Shown here: one piece after another, positions 7,360-17,079 of the stretch
Layout: each line of letters starts with the position of its first letter
Numbering within the stretch: the first letter of the stretch is position 1
DNA from: Sporosarcina ureae
Lineage (GTDB): Bacteria; Bacillota; Bacilli; Bacillales_A; Planococcaceae
Assembly (NCBI RefSeq): GCF_002101375.1
Contig: NZ_CP015207.1
Span: 3,178,001 to 3,242,000 of the forward strand
Length of the DNA stretch: 64,000 nt
Reading direction: 5' to 3'
Program-made: the position numbers and the translations under genes
Notes under the pieces: model-generated
Seen by the model: only the letters and a program-made list of their open reading frames with translations
What the model was told of the DNA's origin: nothing
Database searches by the model: none

Positions 7360-8360
7360 GAAAGATTTCGGTCATCGTTCTACTGATAGTCGGGTTATTG
7401 ATGAATCCTGCAAGTAGTCAGGCAGCAGGTTCGTCTTTTGCAGTGATAGATGGAGAGAATGGTAGGTTGTTGATGGGATCAAATGAACATGAACCACTAC
7501 CCATCGCAAGTTTGACTAAAATGTGGACGGCTTATACCTTTTTGGAGTTAAAGCCCAGTGAGCAAGAAACGGTCATCTCCTCACAAGCCGCTATGGCAGA
7601 AGGGTCATCCATTTATCTCGAAACGGGTCAAGTGATGAAGACGAAAGATTTATTATATGGCTTAATGCTTCGATCAGGTAATGACGCAGCGCAGGCGCTC
7701 GCTGAACATGCGGGTGGCTCACTTGAAGGGTTCGTCTATCTGATGAATGAAGTGGCGCAAAGTCACGGCTTGGAACAGACGCATTTTATGAATCCATCGG
7801 GTTTACACGGCGAGCATCATCTATCTTCTGCGTATGACACAGCTAAAATGTTGTATTTTGCCATGAAGAATCCAGAATTCCGTAAAATAGCATCTACAAA
7901 AAACTATCCTTTCGAAACGGAACATGGTAAAAATAGTTGGCAAAACAAACATCGCCTAGTGTTATCTGAACCTACTGCTGTTGCAGGTAAAACAGGTTTC
8001 ACAAAAGCTGCTGGCCGAACACTGGCTACCTATTTTGAAAAGGATGGAAAGTCTGTCATAGTCGTTACGTTAAATAATGGAGATGATTGGCAAGTCCATA
8101 AACAGTTATCACAACAAGTTTTTTCTGAATATCAATCGTATACAGCAGTGAAAAAAGGGAAGTATCAAGTATTTCCTCATATGATCGCGAAGTTGGATCA
8201 ATCTGTTAAATTACTCGTAACGAAAGAAGAGAAAAAAATGTTGTCCAATGTGTTACAGATTCCACAAGCAGATGAACAACAAAAAAAGGGCTATTGGTCT
8301 ATTTATTTAGGTACAGACCCCATTAAGACAGTAGCAGTAGATATCGAGACCGAAAAGTGA
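7356..8360 (+). CDS. dacB: D-alanyl-D-alanine carboxypeptidase (low-molecular-mass PBP, DacB-like)
   Basis: A 334-residue penicillin-binding protein of the S11 family, exported by an N-terminal signal peptide (cut near SSQAAG). It trims the last D-Ala from peptidoglycan stems. Active-site motifs are SLTK (Ser52, Lys55), SGN at 107-109, and KTG near 212. TTG 7356 follows AAGGAGG by 9 bases and overlaps the scpB stop. B. subtilis has dacB here, needed for spore cortex crosslinking. This protein is shorter (B. subtilis DacB 382) and lacks downstream spmAB, so the sporulation role is an inference. Confidence 0.8.
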   Translation: MRKISVIVLLIVGLLMNPASSQAAGSSFAVIDGENGRLLMGSNEHEPLPIASLTKMWTAYTFLELKPSEQETVISSQAAMAEGSSIYLETGQVMKTKDLLYGLMLRSGNDAAQALAEHAGGSLEGFVYLMNEVAQSHGLEQTHFMNPSGLHGEHHLSSAYDTAKMLYFAMKNPEFRKIASTKNYPFETEHGKNSWQNKHRLVLSEPTAVAGKTGFTKAAGRTLATYFEKDGKSVIVVTLNNGDDWQVHKQLSQQVFSEYQSYTAVKKGKYQVFPHMIAKLDQSVKLLVTKEEKKMLSNVLQIPQADEQQKKGYWSIYLGTDPIKTVAVDIETEK

Positions 8361-8407
8361 ATAGAAAACATACTATTTCGAAGATTGCCCAACATAGGTC
8401 AGTCTTC

Positions 8408-8436
8408 TTTTCATTTGTCCCAAAGTGTGACATAAT
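8408..8436 (+). promoter_or_regulatory. Possible sigma-A promoter for rluB
   Basis: TTTTCA (8408-8413) and CATAAT (8431-8436) are 17 bases apart, 32 bases before the rluB start. Confidence 0.4.
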
Positions 8437-8467
8437 TTTTTCAGTATGTAACATCAAGGAGGAACCC

Positions 8468-9199
8468 ATGGAAAGATTACAAAAGGTATTGGCACAAGCC
8501 GGCGTAGCATCAAGAAGAAAGTCAGAAAAACTAATATTGGACGGTTTAGTTAAAGTGAATGGTAAAGTCATAACGGAACTTGGCACAAAAGTTAGCAGAA
8601 TGGACACAATTGAAGTGGAAGGCGTTCAATTGACCAAAGAAACACCTGTCTATTATCTGCTTTATAAGCCACGCGGTTATATCTCAACAGTAGATGATGA
8701 AAAAGGTCGTAAAACCGTAATGGATTTAGTACCCGAAATCAGCCAGAGAATATTCCCAGTTGGTAGACTGGACTACGATACATCAGGCGTATTGCTGATG
8801 ACGAACGACGGAGATTTCTCGTATTTGATGACGCATCCAAAATTTGAAATTAAAAAGAAATATGTGGCTAAAGTAAAAGGCATCCCTTCCCGCGATGATC
8901 TCAAGAAATTGGAGACAGGAATTGAACTAGATGACGGGAGTACTGCCCCTGCACGGGTGAAAATGACAAGCTCGGATAAAAAAACGAATTCTGCAATTGT
9001 CGAGATCACAATCCATGAAGGACGTAACCGTCAAGTGCGAAGAATGTTTGATGCAATTAATTGTCCCGTACAAAAACTGAAGCGTGAAGAGTTTGCTAAC
9101 TTAACGACACGCGGATTGAATGCCGGAGAAGCGCGTGAATTAACGAGACATGAATTGAAACAACTACGCGTCTTAGCAGAAACAGGAAAGATCGGCTGA
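8468..9199 (+). CDS. rluB: 23S rRNA pseudouridine synthase B
   Basis: A 243-residue RsuA/RluB-family enzyme that makes pseudouridine in 23S rRNA (position 2605 in E. coli numbering). An S4 RNA-binding domain covers about residues 1-60 (RLQKVLAQAGVASRRKSE). The catalytic motif GRLDYDTSG contains the active Asp, and the C-terminal EGRNRQVRRMF motif is intact. ATG 8468 follows AAGGAGGA. In B. subtilis, spmA and spmB lie before it; here it follows dacB directly, with a 107-base gap holding a likely promoter. Confidence 0.95.
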   Translation: MERLQKVLAQAGVASRRKSEKLILDGLVKVNGKVITELGTKVSRMDTIEVEGVQLTKETPVYYLLYKPRGYISTVDDEKGRKTVMDLVPEISQRIFPVGRLDYDTSGVLLMTNDGDFSYLMTHPKFEIKKKYVAKVKGIPSRDDLKKLETGIELDDGSTAPARVKMTSSDKKTNSAIVEITIHEGRNRQVRRMFDAINCPVQKLKREEFANLTTRGLNAGEARELTRHELKQLRVLAETGKIG

Positions 9200-9257
9200 G
9201 GAAGTGTCAAAAGTTCACAAACCTATCACTAGTGCCGAGTCAACTGATTTTATGTTT

Positions 9258-9266
9258 TGGTATAAT
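9258..9266 (+). promoter_or_regulatory. Extended -10 promoter for the res operon
   Basis: TGGTATAAT gives a perfect TATAAT box with the TGn extension. The -35 region (near 9238-9244) is weak. It lies 38 bases before the resA start. Confidence 0.55.
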
Positions 9267-9303
9267 AGCAGTTGGAGCATAAATAAGACAGGAGGTTACA
9301 TGA

Positions 9304-9840
9304 TTGGCCAAAAAGAAAAACAAAAAGACTATTAGGCTAATTAGCAGAGCAGCCCTTCTAGTAATATTAGCAGCAATTATTATCTACGCGATTACTTCAA
9401 ATGATAAAGTGAAAGTCTTGGCTGAAGGAGATATGGCGCCTGATTTCGAGCTTGTAGATTTAGAAGGAAATGAACATCGGTTATCAGATTACAAAGGACA
9501 AGGCGTATTCTTGAATTTCTGGGGCACGTGGTGTCCACCTTGTAAAAAGGAAATGCCTCACATGGAGGATCTCTATAAAGACTTTGAAGCAAAAGGTGTT
9601 CATATCCTTACTGTTAACGTAGGAGAACCAAAAGTGAAAATAGAACTTTTTAGAGATGACATGAACCTGTCATTCCCGATGTTATGGGATAAAAACAAAA
9701 CCGTTATGGATTTGTATAATATTAAACCATTACCTACAACTTTCCTCATCAATCCAGAAGGAAAGATTACGAAAGTCATTAAACAGGGAATGACAGAGCA
9801 ACAAATTTACGAGTATTTAGAAAGCATTCAACCAAAGTAA
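9304..9840 (+). CDS. resA: Thiol-disulfide oxidoreductase ResA
   Basis: A 178-residue membrane-anchored thioredoxin-like protein. It reduces the haem-binding cysteines of apocytochrome c on the outer face of the membrane. One N-terminal helix spans about residues 12-30, followed by a TlpA/ResA fold. The redox motif is WCPPC (Cys77, Cys80), whereas B. subtilis ResA has CEPC. The cis-proline loop LPTTF is present. TTG 9304 is preferred over the out-of-frame ATG at 9300, given GGAGGT at 9291. It is the first gene of resABC. Confidence 0.93.
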   Translation: MAKKKNKKTIRLISRAALLVILAAIIIYAITSNDKVKVLAEGDMAPDFELVDLEGNEHRLSDYKGQGVFLNFWGTWCPPCKKEMPHMEDLYKDFEAKGVHILTVNVGEPKVKIELFRDDMNLSFPMLWDKNKTVMDLYNIKPLPTTFLINPEGKITKVIKQGMTEQQIYEYLESIQPK

Positions 9841-9855
9841 GGAGATTGTTACTCA

Positions 9856-11514
9856 ATGAGCAAAATCAAATGCCAATGTGGGCATGAAAATCCTTATGGT
9901 ACAGAGCTTTGTGAGAAGTGTGGTCGTCCCTTATCTGAAAAAGCAAAGAAAAGTGATATTGTAGATATGCGCTACGAAGGATCTTCTAGAAGATCCCAAA
10001 CCTATAAGAGTTCCATTGTCGATAAAATTTGGAACTTCTTCTCCAGTGTTAAGATTGGTGTCAGTATTATTGCGGCGGTATTAATCGCGTCAGCAATCGG
10101 AACCATATTTCCACAGAAGTTCTATGTACCTGCCACTACGCCGGAAGGCTATTTGGAATACTATGAGCGTCTGTATGGTACGGTAGGAAAGCTTTATTAT
10201 GAGCTAGGCTTATATGATATGTATAATAGCTGGTGGTTTAAAGTGCTGGTCGGTATGCTTGCAACTTCTATTATTATTGCAAGTATTGACCGTGTAGTTC
10301 CGCTTTATAAATCACTTAAAAAGCAACGTACACGTCGTCATCCATCCTTTATGAAGCGTCAGCGGATTTTTGGAGAAGGTGATGTTCAACATACAGAAGA
10401 GTCACTTGTAAAAGCGGCAGAAAAACTAAAAGCAATGCGCTACAATGTGAAAACAGAAAATGGCGCAATTTTAGCTGAAAAACATCGATTTTCACGTTGG
10501 GGCCCATATATTAACCACGTCGGATTAATTATTTTCATTTCGGGCATTCTGCTGAGAGGGATTCCTGGTTTTTATGTTGACGAAGCGATGTGGCTTCGTG
10601 AAGGAGAAACACGTAATATCGTCGGAGCACCAGGTTATGTACTTGAAAATAAAAAGTTCACTTTAGAGAATTATACAAAAGAAGAAGCAGAAGAAGTTTT
10701 CGGTGAGGCGTTGGAGAAAAATGGCGCGATCGCCAAATCCTATACAACAGACGTTACATTGTATAAGCAAGAAGAAGGAGCACTACCTGGTAGTGAAAGT
10801 CTTAAAAAAGTGGAGGATTACTCCATCAATGTTAACAAGCCATTAAAGTTTGATGGATATAATGTATTCCAGATGGATTATAAACTAAACGAGCTTAAAA
10901 ACATGACATTCCATTTGGTAAATAAATCTTCTGAAGAATCTCTTGGAGAATTTACGGTGAATTTAAGTGACCCAGAGAAGGAATATGATCTGGGGAATGG
11001 CTCTACTGTCAATATGCTCGGTTTTTATCCGGATTATGATGGGATTAAAGACGGGGAACCCTATTCAAAGTCACCTGTTCCAAATAATCCAGCGTTCATT
11101 TTTCAAATGAACACACCGGATAAGCCAAAAGGTGAAAAGAGTTTCGTTGCAATTCGTCAAACGTTGGAAGTGGAAGAGAACGACTATGCGATTAAGTTCG
11201 CAGCTGCCGAGACTCGAAACATTTCAGGTTTAACGATCCGCAAAGATAAAACTTTATATATCCTCTTACTCGGTGGCCTAGTATTTATGATTGGTGTTAT
11301 TCAAGGTATGTACTGGCAACATCGTAGAGTATGGATCCAAGAAGATACAGAAGGTCATCTATTGATTGCAGCACACACGAATAAAAACTGGTTCTCTTTA
11401 CGTAAAGAGCTGGATACATTACGTGAAACTGCAGACTTGCCTGCTTATATAGATCGTCAGGATCCTGAGTTGGACAAGCCAGAACAGGAAGGGGACGAGG
11501 AAATATGGACTTAA
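9856..11514 (+). CDS. resB: Cytochrome c biogenesis protein ResB
   Basis: A 552-residue Ccs1/ResB protein, half of the system II haem lyase that attaches haem to cytochromes c. The N-terminus holds a zinc-ribbon-like CXC...CEKCG motif (residues 6-22). Membrane helices lie near residues 65-85, 130-150 and 220-240, a large extracytoplasmic domain follows, and a last helix is near 470-490. ATG 9856 follows AAGGAGA. It overlaps resC by 10 bases, as expected for subunits of one complex. Confidence 0.94.
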   Translation: MSKIKCQCGHENPYGTELCEKCGRPLSEKAKKSDIVDMRYEGSSRRSQTYKSSIVDKIWNFFSSVKIGVSIIAAVLIASAIGTIFPQKFYVPATTPEGYLEYYERLYGTVGKLYYELGLYDMYNSWWFKVLVGMLATSIIIASIDRVVPLYKSLKKQRTRRHPSFMKRQRIFGEGDVQHTEESLVKAAEKLKAMRYNVKTENGAILAEKHRFSRWGPYINHVGLIIFISGILLRGIPGFYVDEAMWLREGETRNIVGAPGYVLENKKFTLENYTKEEAEEVFGEALEKNGAIAKSYTTDVTLYKQEEGALPGSESLKKVEDYSINVNKPLKFDGYNVFQMDYKLNELKNMTFHLVNKSSEESLGEFTVNLSDPEKEYDLGNGSTVNMLGFYPDYDGIKDGEPYSKSPVPNNPAFIFQMNTPDKPKGEKSFVAIRQTLEVEENDYAIKFAAAETRNISGLTIRKDKTLYILLLGGLVFMIGVIQGMYWQHRRVWIQEDTEGHLLIAAHTNKNWFSLRKELDTLRETADLPAYIDRQDPELDKPEQEGDEEIWT

Positions 11515-12689
11515 TTACCATTAGTAGTAACTTATTGTTAGTTTCATTTGTTGCTTATTTAGTAGCGACACTCTTTTTTGGAGGCGCTATAAAAAAGTCG
11601 AAATCAGAAAAAGCGTATCATAATAGTAAGTGGGGAACAATTGGTCTAGTTATTACGATCATCGGTTTCCTTACTCACCTAGGCTATTTCTTTACAAGAT
11701 GGGGTGCATCAGGTCACGCACCCCTTAGTAATATGTTCGAGTTTACAACTGCTTTCGGCATGATGCTCGTAGGGGCATTCATCATGTTGTATATTATTTA
11801 CCGAACACCATCACTGGGATTATTCGCGTTGCCCATTGCGATTATTATTATTTCATACGCAACGATGTTTCCAACGGACGTTACTCCACTAATTCCTGCA
11901 CTTCAAAGTAAATGGTTATTCATTCACGTAATCACGACGGTTATTGGTGAATCCATACTTGCGATCAGTGCGATAGCGGGGCTTGTATTCTTAGTAAAGA
12001 ATATTGATATGACGAAAAAATCGAAATCACGCTTTTGGATAGAAACAGTTATGTATACGCTAGTTCTAGTTCTTGGTTTTGTCGTATCTTCTACGACATT
12101 TAAAGTAATGGACTATGAAGCAGAATTCACATATATAAATAAAGATGAAGTACCTGCTGAAATTACGTATCACGTTCCTCCGTTATTCGGAATGAATGAG
12201 TATGAAGCGATGACACCAGATAAAATGACACCTTGGGTTGAATTGCCACCGATTATCAATGCCCAAAAAATGTCTTCTCTTGTTTGGTCTATAGCTGTAG
12301 GTTCAGTGCTTTATCTACTTTTACGCTTGATCGCACGCAAACCTCTTGCCGCAGTATTCCAACCGTTGGCGAAGAAGGCGAATTCTCAACTGATGGATGA
12401 AATCGGCTATCGTGCTGTATTGATTGGTTTCCCGGTCTTTACGCTCGGCGCGTTGATTTTCGCCATGATTTGGGCACATGAAGCCTGGTCGCGATTCTGG
12501 GGTTGGGATCCGAAAGAAGTGTGGGCACTCATTACATGGTTGTTCTATGCTGCATTCCTTCACTTGCGTCTATCAAGAGGTTGGGAAGGTAAAAAGTCTG
12601 CATGGCTTGCTGTCATCGGATTTGTTATCATCATGTTCAACTTAATTGCCGTAAATTTAATTATTGCAGGTTTACACTCATACGCATAA
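11505..12689 (+). CDS. resC: Cytochrome c biogenesis protein ResC (CcsA family)
   Basis: A 394-residue polytopic CcsA protein that carries haem across the membrane and works with ResB. About eight membrane helices can be seen. The tryptophan-rich haem-handling motif WGWDPKEVWALITW lies near residue 328. Conserved histidines flank it. The gene starts inside the resB end and is closed by a strong terminator, so resABC form one unit, while resDE are started anew. Confidence 0.95.
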   Translation: MDLITISSNLLLVSFVAYLVATLFFGGAIKKSKSEKAYHNSKWGTIGLVITIIGFLTHLGYFFTRWGASGHAPLSNMFEFTTAFGMMLVGAFIMLYIIYRTPSLGLFALPIAIIIISYATMFPTDVTPLIPALQSKWLFIHVITTVIGESILAISAIAGLVFLVKNIDMTKKSKSRFWIETVMYTLVLVLGFVVSSTTFKVMDYEAEFTYINKDEVPAEITYHVPPLFGMNEYEAMTPDKMTPWVELPPIINAQKMSSLVWSIAVGSVLYLLLRLIARKPLAAVFQPLAKKANSQLMDEIGYRAVLIGFPVFTLGALIFAMIWAHEAWSRFWGWDPKEVWALITWLFYAAFLHLRLSRGWEGKKSAWLAVIGFVIIMFNLIAVNLIIAGLHSYA

Positions 12690-12694
12690 TCTTC

Positions 12695-12730
12695 GACTGC
12701 ATGACAATAATTGTCATGCAGTCTTTTTAT
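12695..12730 (+). terminator. Terminator of resABC
   Basis: A perfect 13-bp stem (GACTGCATGACAA / TTGTCATGCAGTC) with a 3-base loop and the tail TTTTTAT. Confidence 0.93.
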
Positions 12731-12759
12731 TTCTTTTTATAGGTCAGTAATTGTACAAT
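12731..12759 (+). promoter_or_regulatory. Possible promoter for resDE
   Basis: TACAAT (12754-12759) lies 17 bases after a weak TTCTTT. It is placed between the resC terminator and resD, where a promoter is needed. Confidence 0.4.
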
Positions 12760-12793
12760 GGTGTTAGAAGGTTGTCGAAAGGGGTAATGAACT

Positions 12794-13513
12794 GTGGAAG
12801 AAACTGTGAAGCTCTTAGTGGTGGATGACGAGGATCGCATTCGTCGCCTGTTGAATATGTATTTATCTCGAGAAGGTTATGAAATTGAAGAAGCGGTCGA
12901 TGGAGCAGATGCATTAGAGAAAGTGTTTGCTGGACAATATGACTGTATATTGCTCGACGTGATGATGCCTGAAAAAGATGGTATGGAAGTATTAGCTGAA
13001 CTGCGTGAAAATAAAATTATGACACCTGTTATTTTATTGACAGCGAAAGGTGAAGAAGCAGACCGTGTAAGCGGGTTTGAAAGTGGTGCAGATGATTACA
13101 TCGTCAAGCCATTCAGCCCAAGAGAAGTAGTCTTACGCGTTAAAGCTATGCTGAGACGTTCAGTTGCATTCCCGAACGTGTCGTCTAACACAACATCAAA
13201 AGATTTAGTAGTCTTCCCACAGCTGACGATTGATCATGATGCGCATCGTGTAACTGCTGAAGGTAAAGAAGTCAATCTAACACCGAAAGAATATGAGTTA
13301 CTATATTTCCTGGCGAAATCACCAGATAAAGTATTCGATCGTGAACAATTGTTAAAAGAAGTATGGCATTACGAATTCTTTGGAGATTTGCGTACAGTGG
13401 ATACACATGTCAAACGGCTACGTGAAAAATTGAGCCGTGTGTCAGAACGGGCAGCGAAAATGATTGTCACCGTTTGGGGTGTCGGTTATAAGTTCGAGGT
13501 TCCAAACGAATGA
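12794..13513 (+). CDS. resD: Response regulator ResD
   Basis: A 239-residue OmpR/PhoB-type regulator that controls respiration and anaerobic genes with ResE. The receiver domain (about 5-120) has acidic pocket DDE, phosphoacceptor Asp55 in LLDVMMP, and Lys in VKPFSP. The DNA-binding winged helix covers about 145-237. GTG 12794 follows AAAGGGG. resE overlaps by 4 bases (ATGA). In B. subtilis ResD activates resA, qcr and cytochrome genes, which also occur in this window. Confidence 0.95.
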   Translation: MEETVKLLVVDDEDRIRRLLNMYLSREGYEIEEAVDGADALEKVFAGQYDCILLDVMMPEKDGMEVLAELRENKIMTPVILLTAKGEEADRVSGFESGADDYIVKPFSPREVVLRVKAMLRRSVAFPNVSSNTTSKDLVVFPQLTIDHDAHRVTAEGKEVNLTPKEYELLYFLAKSPDKVFDREQLLKEVWHYEFFGDLRTVDTHVKRLREKLSRVSERAAKMIVTVWGVGYKFEVPNE

Positions 13514-15300
13514 TTAGAATATGGAATTCAATTGTCGGGAAGCTATGGGCCACCATATTGCTTCTCGTTTCCTTTGTCCTGTTTATCGTGACACTGTTCC
13601 TGCTCGAGTTTCTAGATAATTTCCATACGAAACAAGCAGAAGAGACCTTGCAGAGGGAAGCTGCCACCATCAGCAAAATCGTCAATGATCATAACGGACA
13701 AACGACCGATTCCATGCACCAGATTATAGAGGATATTCTTGATATGGAGACGAATGCAATCGTAGTTGATCAACAAGGTGATATTTTGTATTCATTCCAT
13801 ACGTCTTCGAGTAAAGAGGAAATTGAAGATAAATTACTGTCCGAAGGCAGTTTATTCGAGTCGCCAGAACTAGGTAAGCAAAAAATGAAAGAAATGATAT
13901 TGCCTTCATTGACAGAGAAAGACGTCATGGAGCAATTTTTGATTTTATCTTATCCATTCGAACAAGTTAGTGGTGAACAAGCGAGTGTACTCATGTATCA
14001 AAGTCTCGATGCTGTGCACCGTACGACGAAAAGTACAACCAATATTGTTTTCTTATCGGCATTCATCGCATTTATATTGACTACGTTCTTTGCATTTTTC
14101 TTGTCTACACGGATTACATTGCCATTGCGTAAGATGAAGCAAGCTGCGTTTGAGTTGTCTAAAGGAAATTTCGATACACACTTACCTGTTGCGCAAAAAG
14201 ATGAAATTGGTCAGTTAGCAACAGCTTTCAATCAGATGGGACGTCAATTGAAATATAACATTGAATTGATTAAGCAGGAGAAAGAACAGCTTTCCAGTAT
14301 TCTTACATCTATGACAGATGCAGTTGTGACGTTTAACCAAGATTATTCCATTCTTCTGAAAAACCCGCAAGCAGAGTTATTGTTGAAGAAATGGTATGGT
14401 TATAATCAAAAAAATCATCATCCGTTGCCTAAAGAAGTGTTCCATATGCTTGAGCATGCCATTTCATTCGCTGAGGAAGTGGAAGACGAGTTGGAATTGG
14501 GCGGACAGTTTTATGTGATCTCTATCAGCCCGTTATACAGTGAAAATAGTATCCGTGGAGCGGTAGCGGTATTTCGTGATATGACGGAACAGCATAAATT
14601 GGATAAATTACGTTCAGATTTCATTGCCAACGTATCACATGAATTGCGAACACCCATTTCGATGTTGCAAGGATATAGTGAAGCCATCATAGATGATGTA
14701 GTGAGCAGTGAAGAGGAACGTATGGAAATGGTCCAGATTATTCATGATGAATCCAAGCGTATGAGCCGTCTCGTCACGGACTTGTTGAATCTTGCTAGAA
14801 TGGAGTCTGGTTACATTCAACTTAATAAAAATCCCCTTTCAATTGTGGAATTTTTGGAACGTATAGTGACAAAGTTCTCACAAGTGGCAAAAGACGCCAA
14901 AGTGGACTTGTCTTTGGAAACAGAAGAGTCGGATACTCTGATCATAACGGCCGATGAAGACCGGCTGGAGCAAGTATTCACTAATTTGATTGATAATGCT
15001 ATTCGTCATACTCCGGACGGTGGTGCTGTGACGCTATCGGTCTACCGGTCTACTGAAATGCTTGATATTACAGTAGCTGATACTGGCGTTGGTATTCCCG
15101 AAAAAGATTTGCCGTTCGTCTTTGAACGTTTCTATAAGGCGGATAAAGCAAGAACAAGAGGTAAAGGCGGTACAGGACTTGGTTTGGCTATTGCAAAGAA
15201 TATTATGCAAGCACATGACGGTTCGATTTTAGCGACACGTGGAGATGAGAAAGGTACAATCTTTATTTGTTCTCTTCCACTTGATGCACTAAACAAATGA
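13510..15300 (+). CDS. resE: Sensor histidine kinase ResE
   Basis: A 596-residue membrane histidine kinase, partner of ResD. Two membrane helices (about 11-35 and 180-202) enclose an extracytoplasmic loop. A HAMP linker (203-255), a PAS domain (about 260-360), HisKA with His377 in SHELRTP, and an HATPase domain (N-box NLIDNAIRHTP, DTGVGIP, GTGLGLAI) follow. The start overlaps resD, so the pair are made together. It is presumed to sense redox state through the PAS and loop regions. Confidence 0.95.
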   Translation: MIRIWNSIVGKLWATILLLVSFVLFIVTLFLLEFLDNFHTKQAEETLQREAATISKIVNDHNGQTTDSMHQIIEDILDMETNAIVVDQQGDILYSFHTSSSKEEIEDKLLSEGSLFESPELGKQKMKEMILPSLTEKDVMEQFLILSYPFEQVSGEQASVLMYQSLDAVHRTTKSTTNIVFLSAFIAFILTTFFAFFLSTRITLPLRKMKQAAFELSKGNFDTHLPVAQKDEIGQLATAFNQMGRQLKYNIELIKQEKEQLSSILTSMTDAVVTFNQDYSILLKNPQAELLLKKWYGYNQKNHHPLPKEVFHMLEHAISFAEEVEDELELGGQFYVISISPLYSENSIRGAVAVFRDMTEQHKLDKLRSDFIANVSHELRTPISMLQGYSEAIIDDVVSSEEERMEMVQIIHDESKRMSRLVTDLLNLARMESGYIQLNKNPLSIVEFLERIVTKFSQVAKDAKVDLSLETEESDTLIITADEDRLEQVFTNLIDNAIRHTPDGGAVTLSVYRSTEMLDITVADTGVGIPEKDLPFVFERFYKADKARTRGKGGTGLGLAIAKNIMQAHDGSILATRGDEKGTIFICSLPLDALNK

Positions 15301-15348
15301 AACTTCTCCTGGACTGAAACGACTACTACTACAGAGCGAGGGGATTGA

Positions 15349-15873
15349 ATGGATGATTCCGTTTTTCAACGATTATATGAAGATTATAACCGTGACGTAT
15401 TCAACTTCCTCACTTATTTGACTCGCAATCGAGAGGTAGCGGAAGATTTGATGCACGAGGTTTATGTGCGTGTTCTCAAATCATACGGCCGTTTTGAAGG
15501 GAAGAGCTCTGAGAAAACTTGGTTATTTGCAATTGCGAAAAACGTCTCTATTGACTATTTTCGAAAACAATCCACAATCAAGAAACATACAAATATTCAT
15601 TTCGATTGGGAAACAGAGCAATTAATTTCAACAAATCACTTGCCCGAACGTTTAGTTGAAGCGGGCGAAGAGCAGAGGCAAATGCTTGAAGCGTTGCACA
15701 CATGTACGGGTGATCAGAAAATGGTCATCCTCATGCGGTTCTTCCAAGATCTATCAGTTGCTGAAACAGCTGAAGTTTTAGGCTGGACCGAAAGCAAAGT
15801 GAAAACGACACAACACCGTGCAATCAAAGCGTTAAAAGTGAAATTGGAAGCACGTTCGGTCAGAGAGGGGTGA
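15349..15873 (+). CDS. sigX: ECF sigma factor SigX
   Basis: A 174-residue extracytoplasmic-function sigma factor. In B. subtilis SigX controls cell-envelope charge genes and antimicrobial peptide resistance. Region 2 (about 8-75, including YLTRNREVAEDLMHEVYVRV) and region 4 (about 115-170, DLSVAETAEVLGWTESKVKTTQHRA) are intact. ATG 15349 follows GAGCGAGGGG. It lies 48 bases after resE, as in B. subtilis, and 4 bases before its anti-sigma factor gene. Confidence 0.9.
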   Translation: MDDSVFQRLYEDYNRDVFNFLTYLTRNREVAEDLMHEVYVRVLKSYGRFEGKSSEKTWLFAIAKNVSIDYFRKQSTIKKHTNIHFDWETEQLISTNHLPERLVEAGEEQRQMLEALHTCTGDQKMVILMRFFQDLSVAETAEVLGWTESKVKTTQHRAIKALKVKLEARSVREG

Positions 15874-15877
15874 TGAC

Positions 15878-17077
15878 ATGAGCAAAGATAAATGGAATGA
15901 AGATGATCTCGAGAAACGTTTACGTGACATGCCGATCGTAGAAGATCAGCGTTCCAAAGATGAGGTTATGCAACGGTTAAAAAATGATTCAAGACTTTCT
16001 GAACCGAACGAGCCTAACAAAAGACCTTTCAAAACAAAATGGTCTCCACTTATTGCAACTGTTGCAGCGATTTTATTGCTCGCCATCATCTTGCCGACAT
16101 TTTTTCAGCAAAGTAATGAAGTATCGATGGATAAAGCGACGACAGAAGAATCTGCTGATGCTGTTAAGGTGGAGAATGGAGAAGAATTGCAATCGCATGA
16201 AACAAATGATACATCCATGTTTACAAGACAGGTTTCAATGCCGCCCTCATACGCTGCCTATCCTACCGATGTCTTAGATCACACAGCGTTTCACATCGGC
16301 CTTGCTACCGATCAGGCGACCGTTGTTCCAGTAACGTTTCTGATACCGAATGAACGCCTTAGTGGAGACTTAGAGACCGCACGGGATGCAGTGACACTTT
16401 ATAATGAGTATGCGAATAAAATAGATGAAGAGGCGCTTGGATTTACAGAGTATCATCCATATAAAGCGATAATTTCTTCAATAGGAAAACAAGTTCAATT
16501 GAAGTTTGCTGCAGATCATTCCTATGACACTTCGAGTGCGACACTTGAGATGTTAAATTTGTCCCTACAAGATACGTTTCAAGGATATGATGAAATCGTG
16601 TTGCTACAAGAAGATGCTTCTGCAATTACATTTGATCAAGTAGGTCAAGTGGAAAGACCGATCGCCTTGTCAGGTACCGTATCGCATCAAGCATACTATC
16701 GATACGTGAAATCAGATGGAGAAGCAGTACTCTCTACTAATTTTGGTAAAACTTCTAATACGGTGGAGCAAGCATTACATGATATGAAAAAGTCACCGAA
16801 TGACATATATTCAACTGTGGTTCCTAAAGGAATTGACTTCACGGTCAAAGTAGAAAAAGACATTGTTAAAGTGAAATTCACTGAAGTACTTGATTTAGAA
16901 AAGATGCAACGTCAAGAGGCCATGCAATTGATAGAAGGGATCTTGATGACAGCGGCAAGTTTTGATAAATTTGTAGAATTCGACCAAGTTGCTCAAGCAC
17001 AATGGATGGAATTTGATTTCACTCAGCCATTGGAAAAACCGATTGGTGCAAATCCAAAGTATTTAATTAACGAATAA
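15878..17077 (+). CDS. rsiX: Anti-sigma-X factor RsiX
   Basis: A 399-residue single-pass membrane protein, the inhibitor of SigX by position and architecture. A cytosolic N-terminal part (1-45) is followed by a helix at about 52-70 and a long extracytoplasmic domain. ATG 15878 follows AGAGAGGGG and is 4 bases from sigX. The C-terminal domain is GerMN-like in feel but I cannot assign it firmly. The gene ends directly at a strong terminator. Confidence 0.82.
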   Translation: MSKDKWNEDDLEKRLRDMPIVEDQRSKDEVMQRLKNDSRLSEPNEPNKRPFKTKWSPLIATVAAILLLAIILPTFFQQSNEVSMDKATTEESADAVKVENGEELQSHETNDTSMFTRQVSMPPSYAAYPTDVLDHTAFHIGLATDQATVVPVTFLIPNERLSGDLETARDAVTLYNEYANKIDEEALGFTEYHPYKAIISSIGKQVQLKFAADHSYDTSSATLEMLNLSLQDTFQGYDEIVLLQEDASAITFDQVGQVERPIALSGTVSHQAYYRYVKSDGEAVLSTNFGKTSNTVEQALHDMKKSPNDIYSTVVPKGIDFTVKVEKDIVKVKFTEVLDLEKMQRQEAMQLIEGILMTAASFDKFVEFDQVAQAQWMEFDFTQPLEKPIGANPKYLINE

Positions 17078-17079
17078 TT

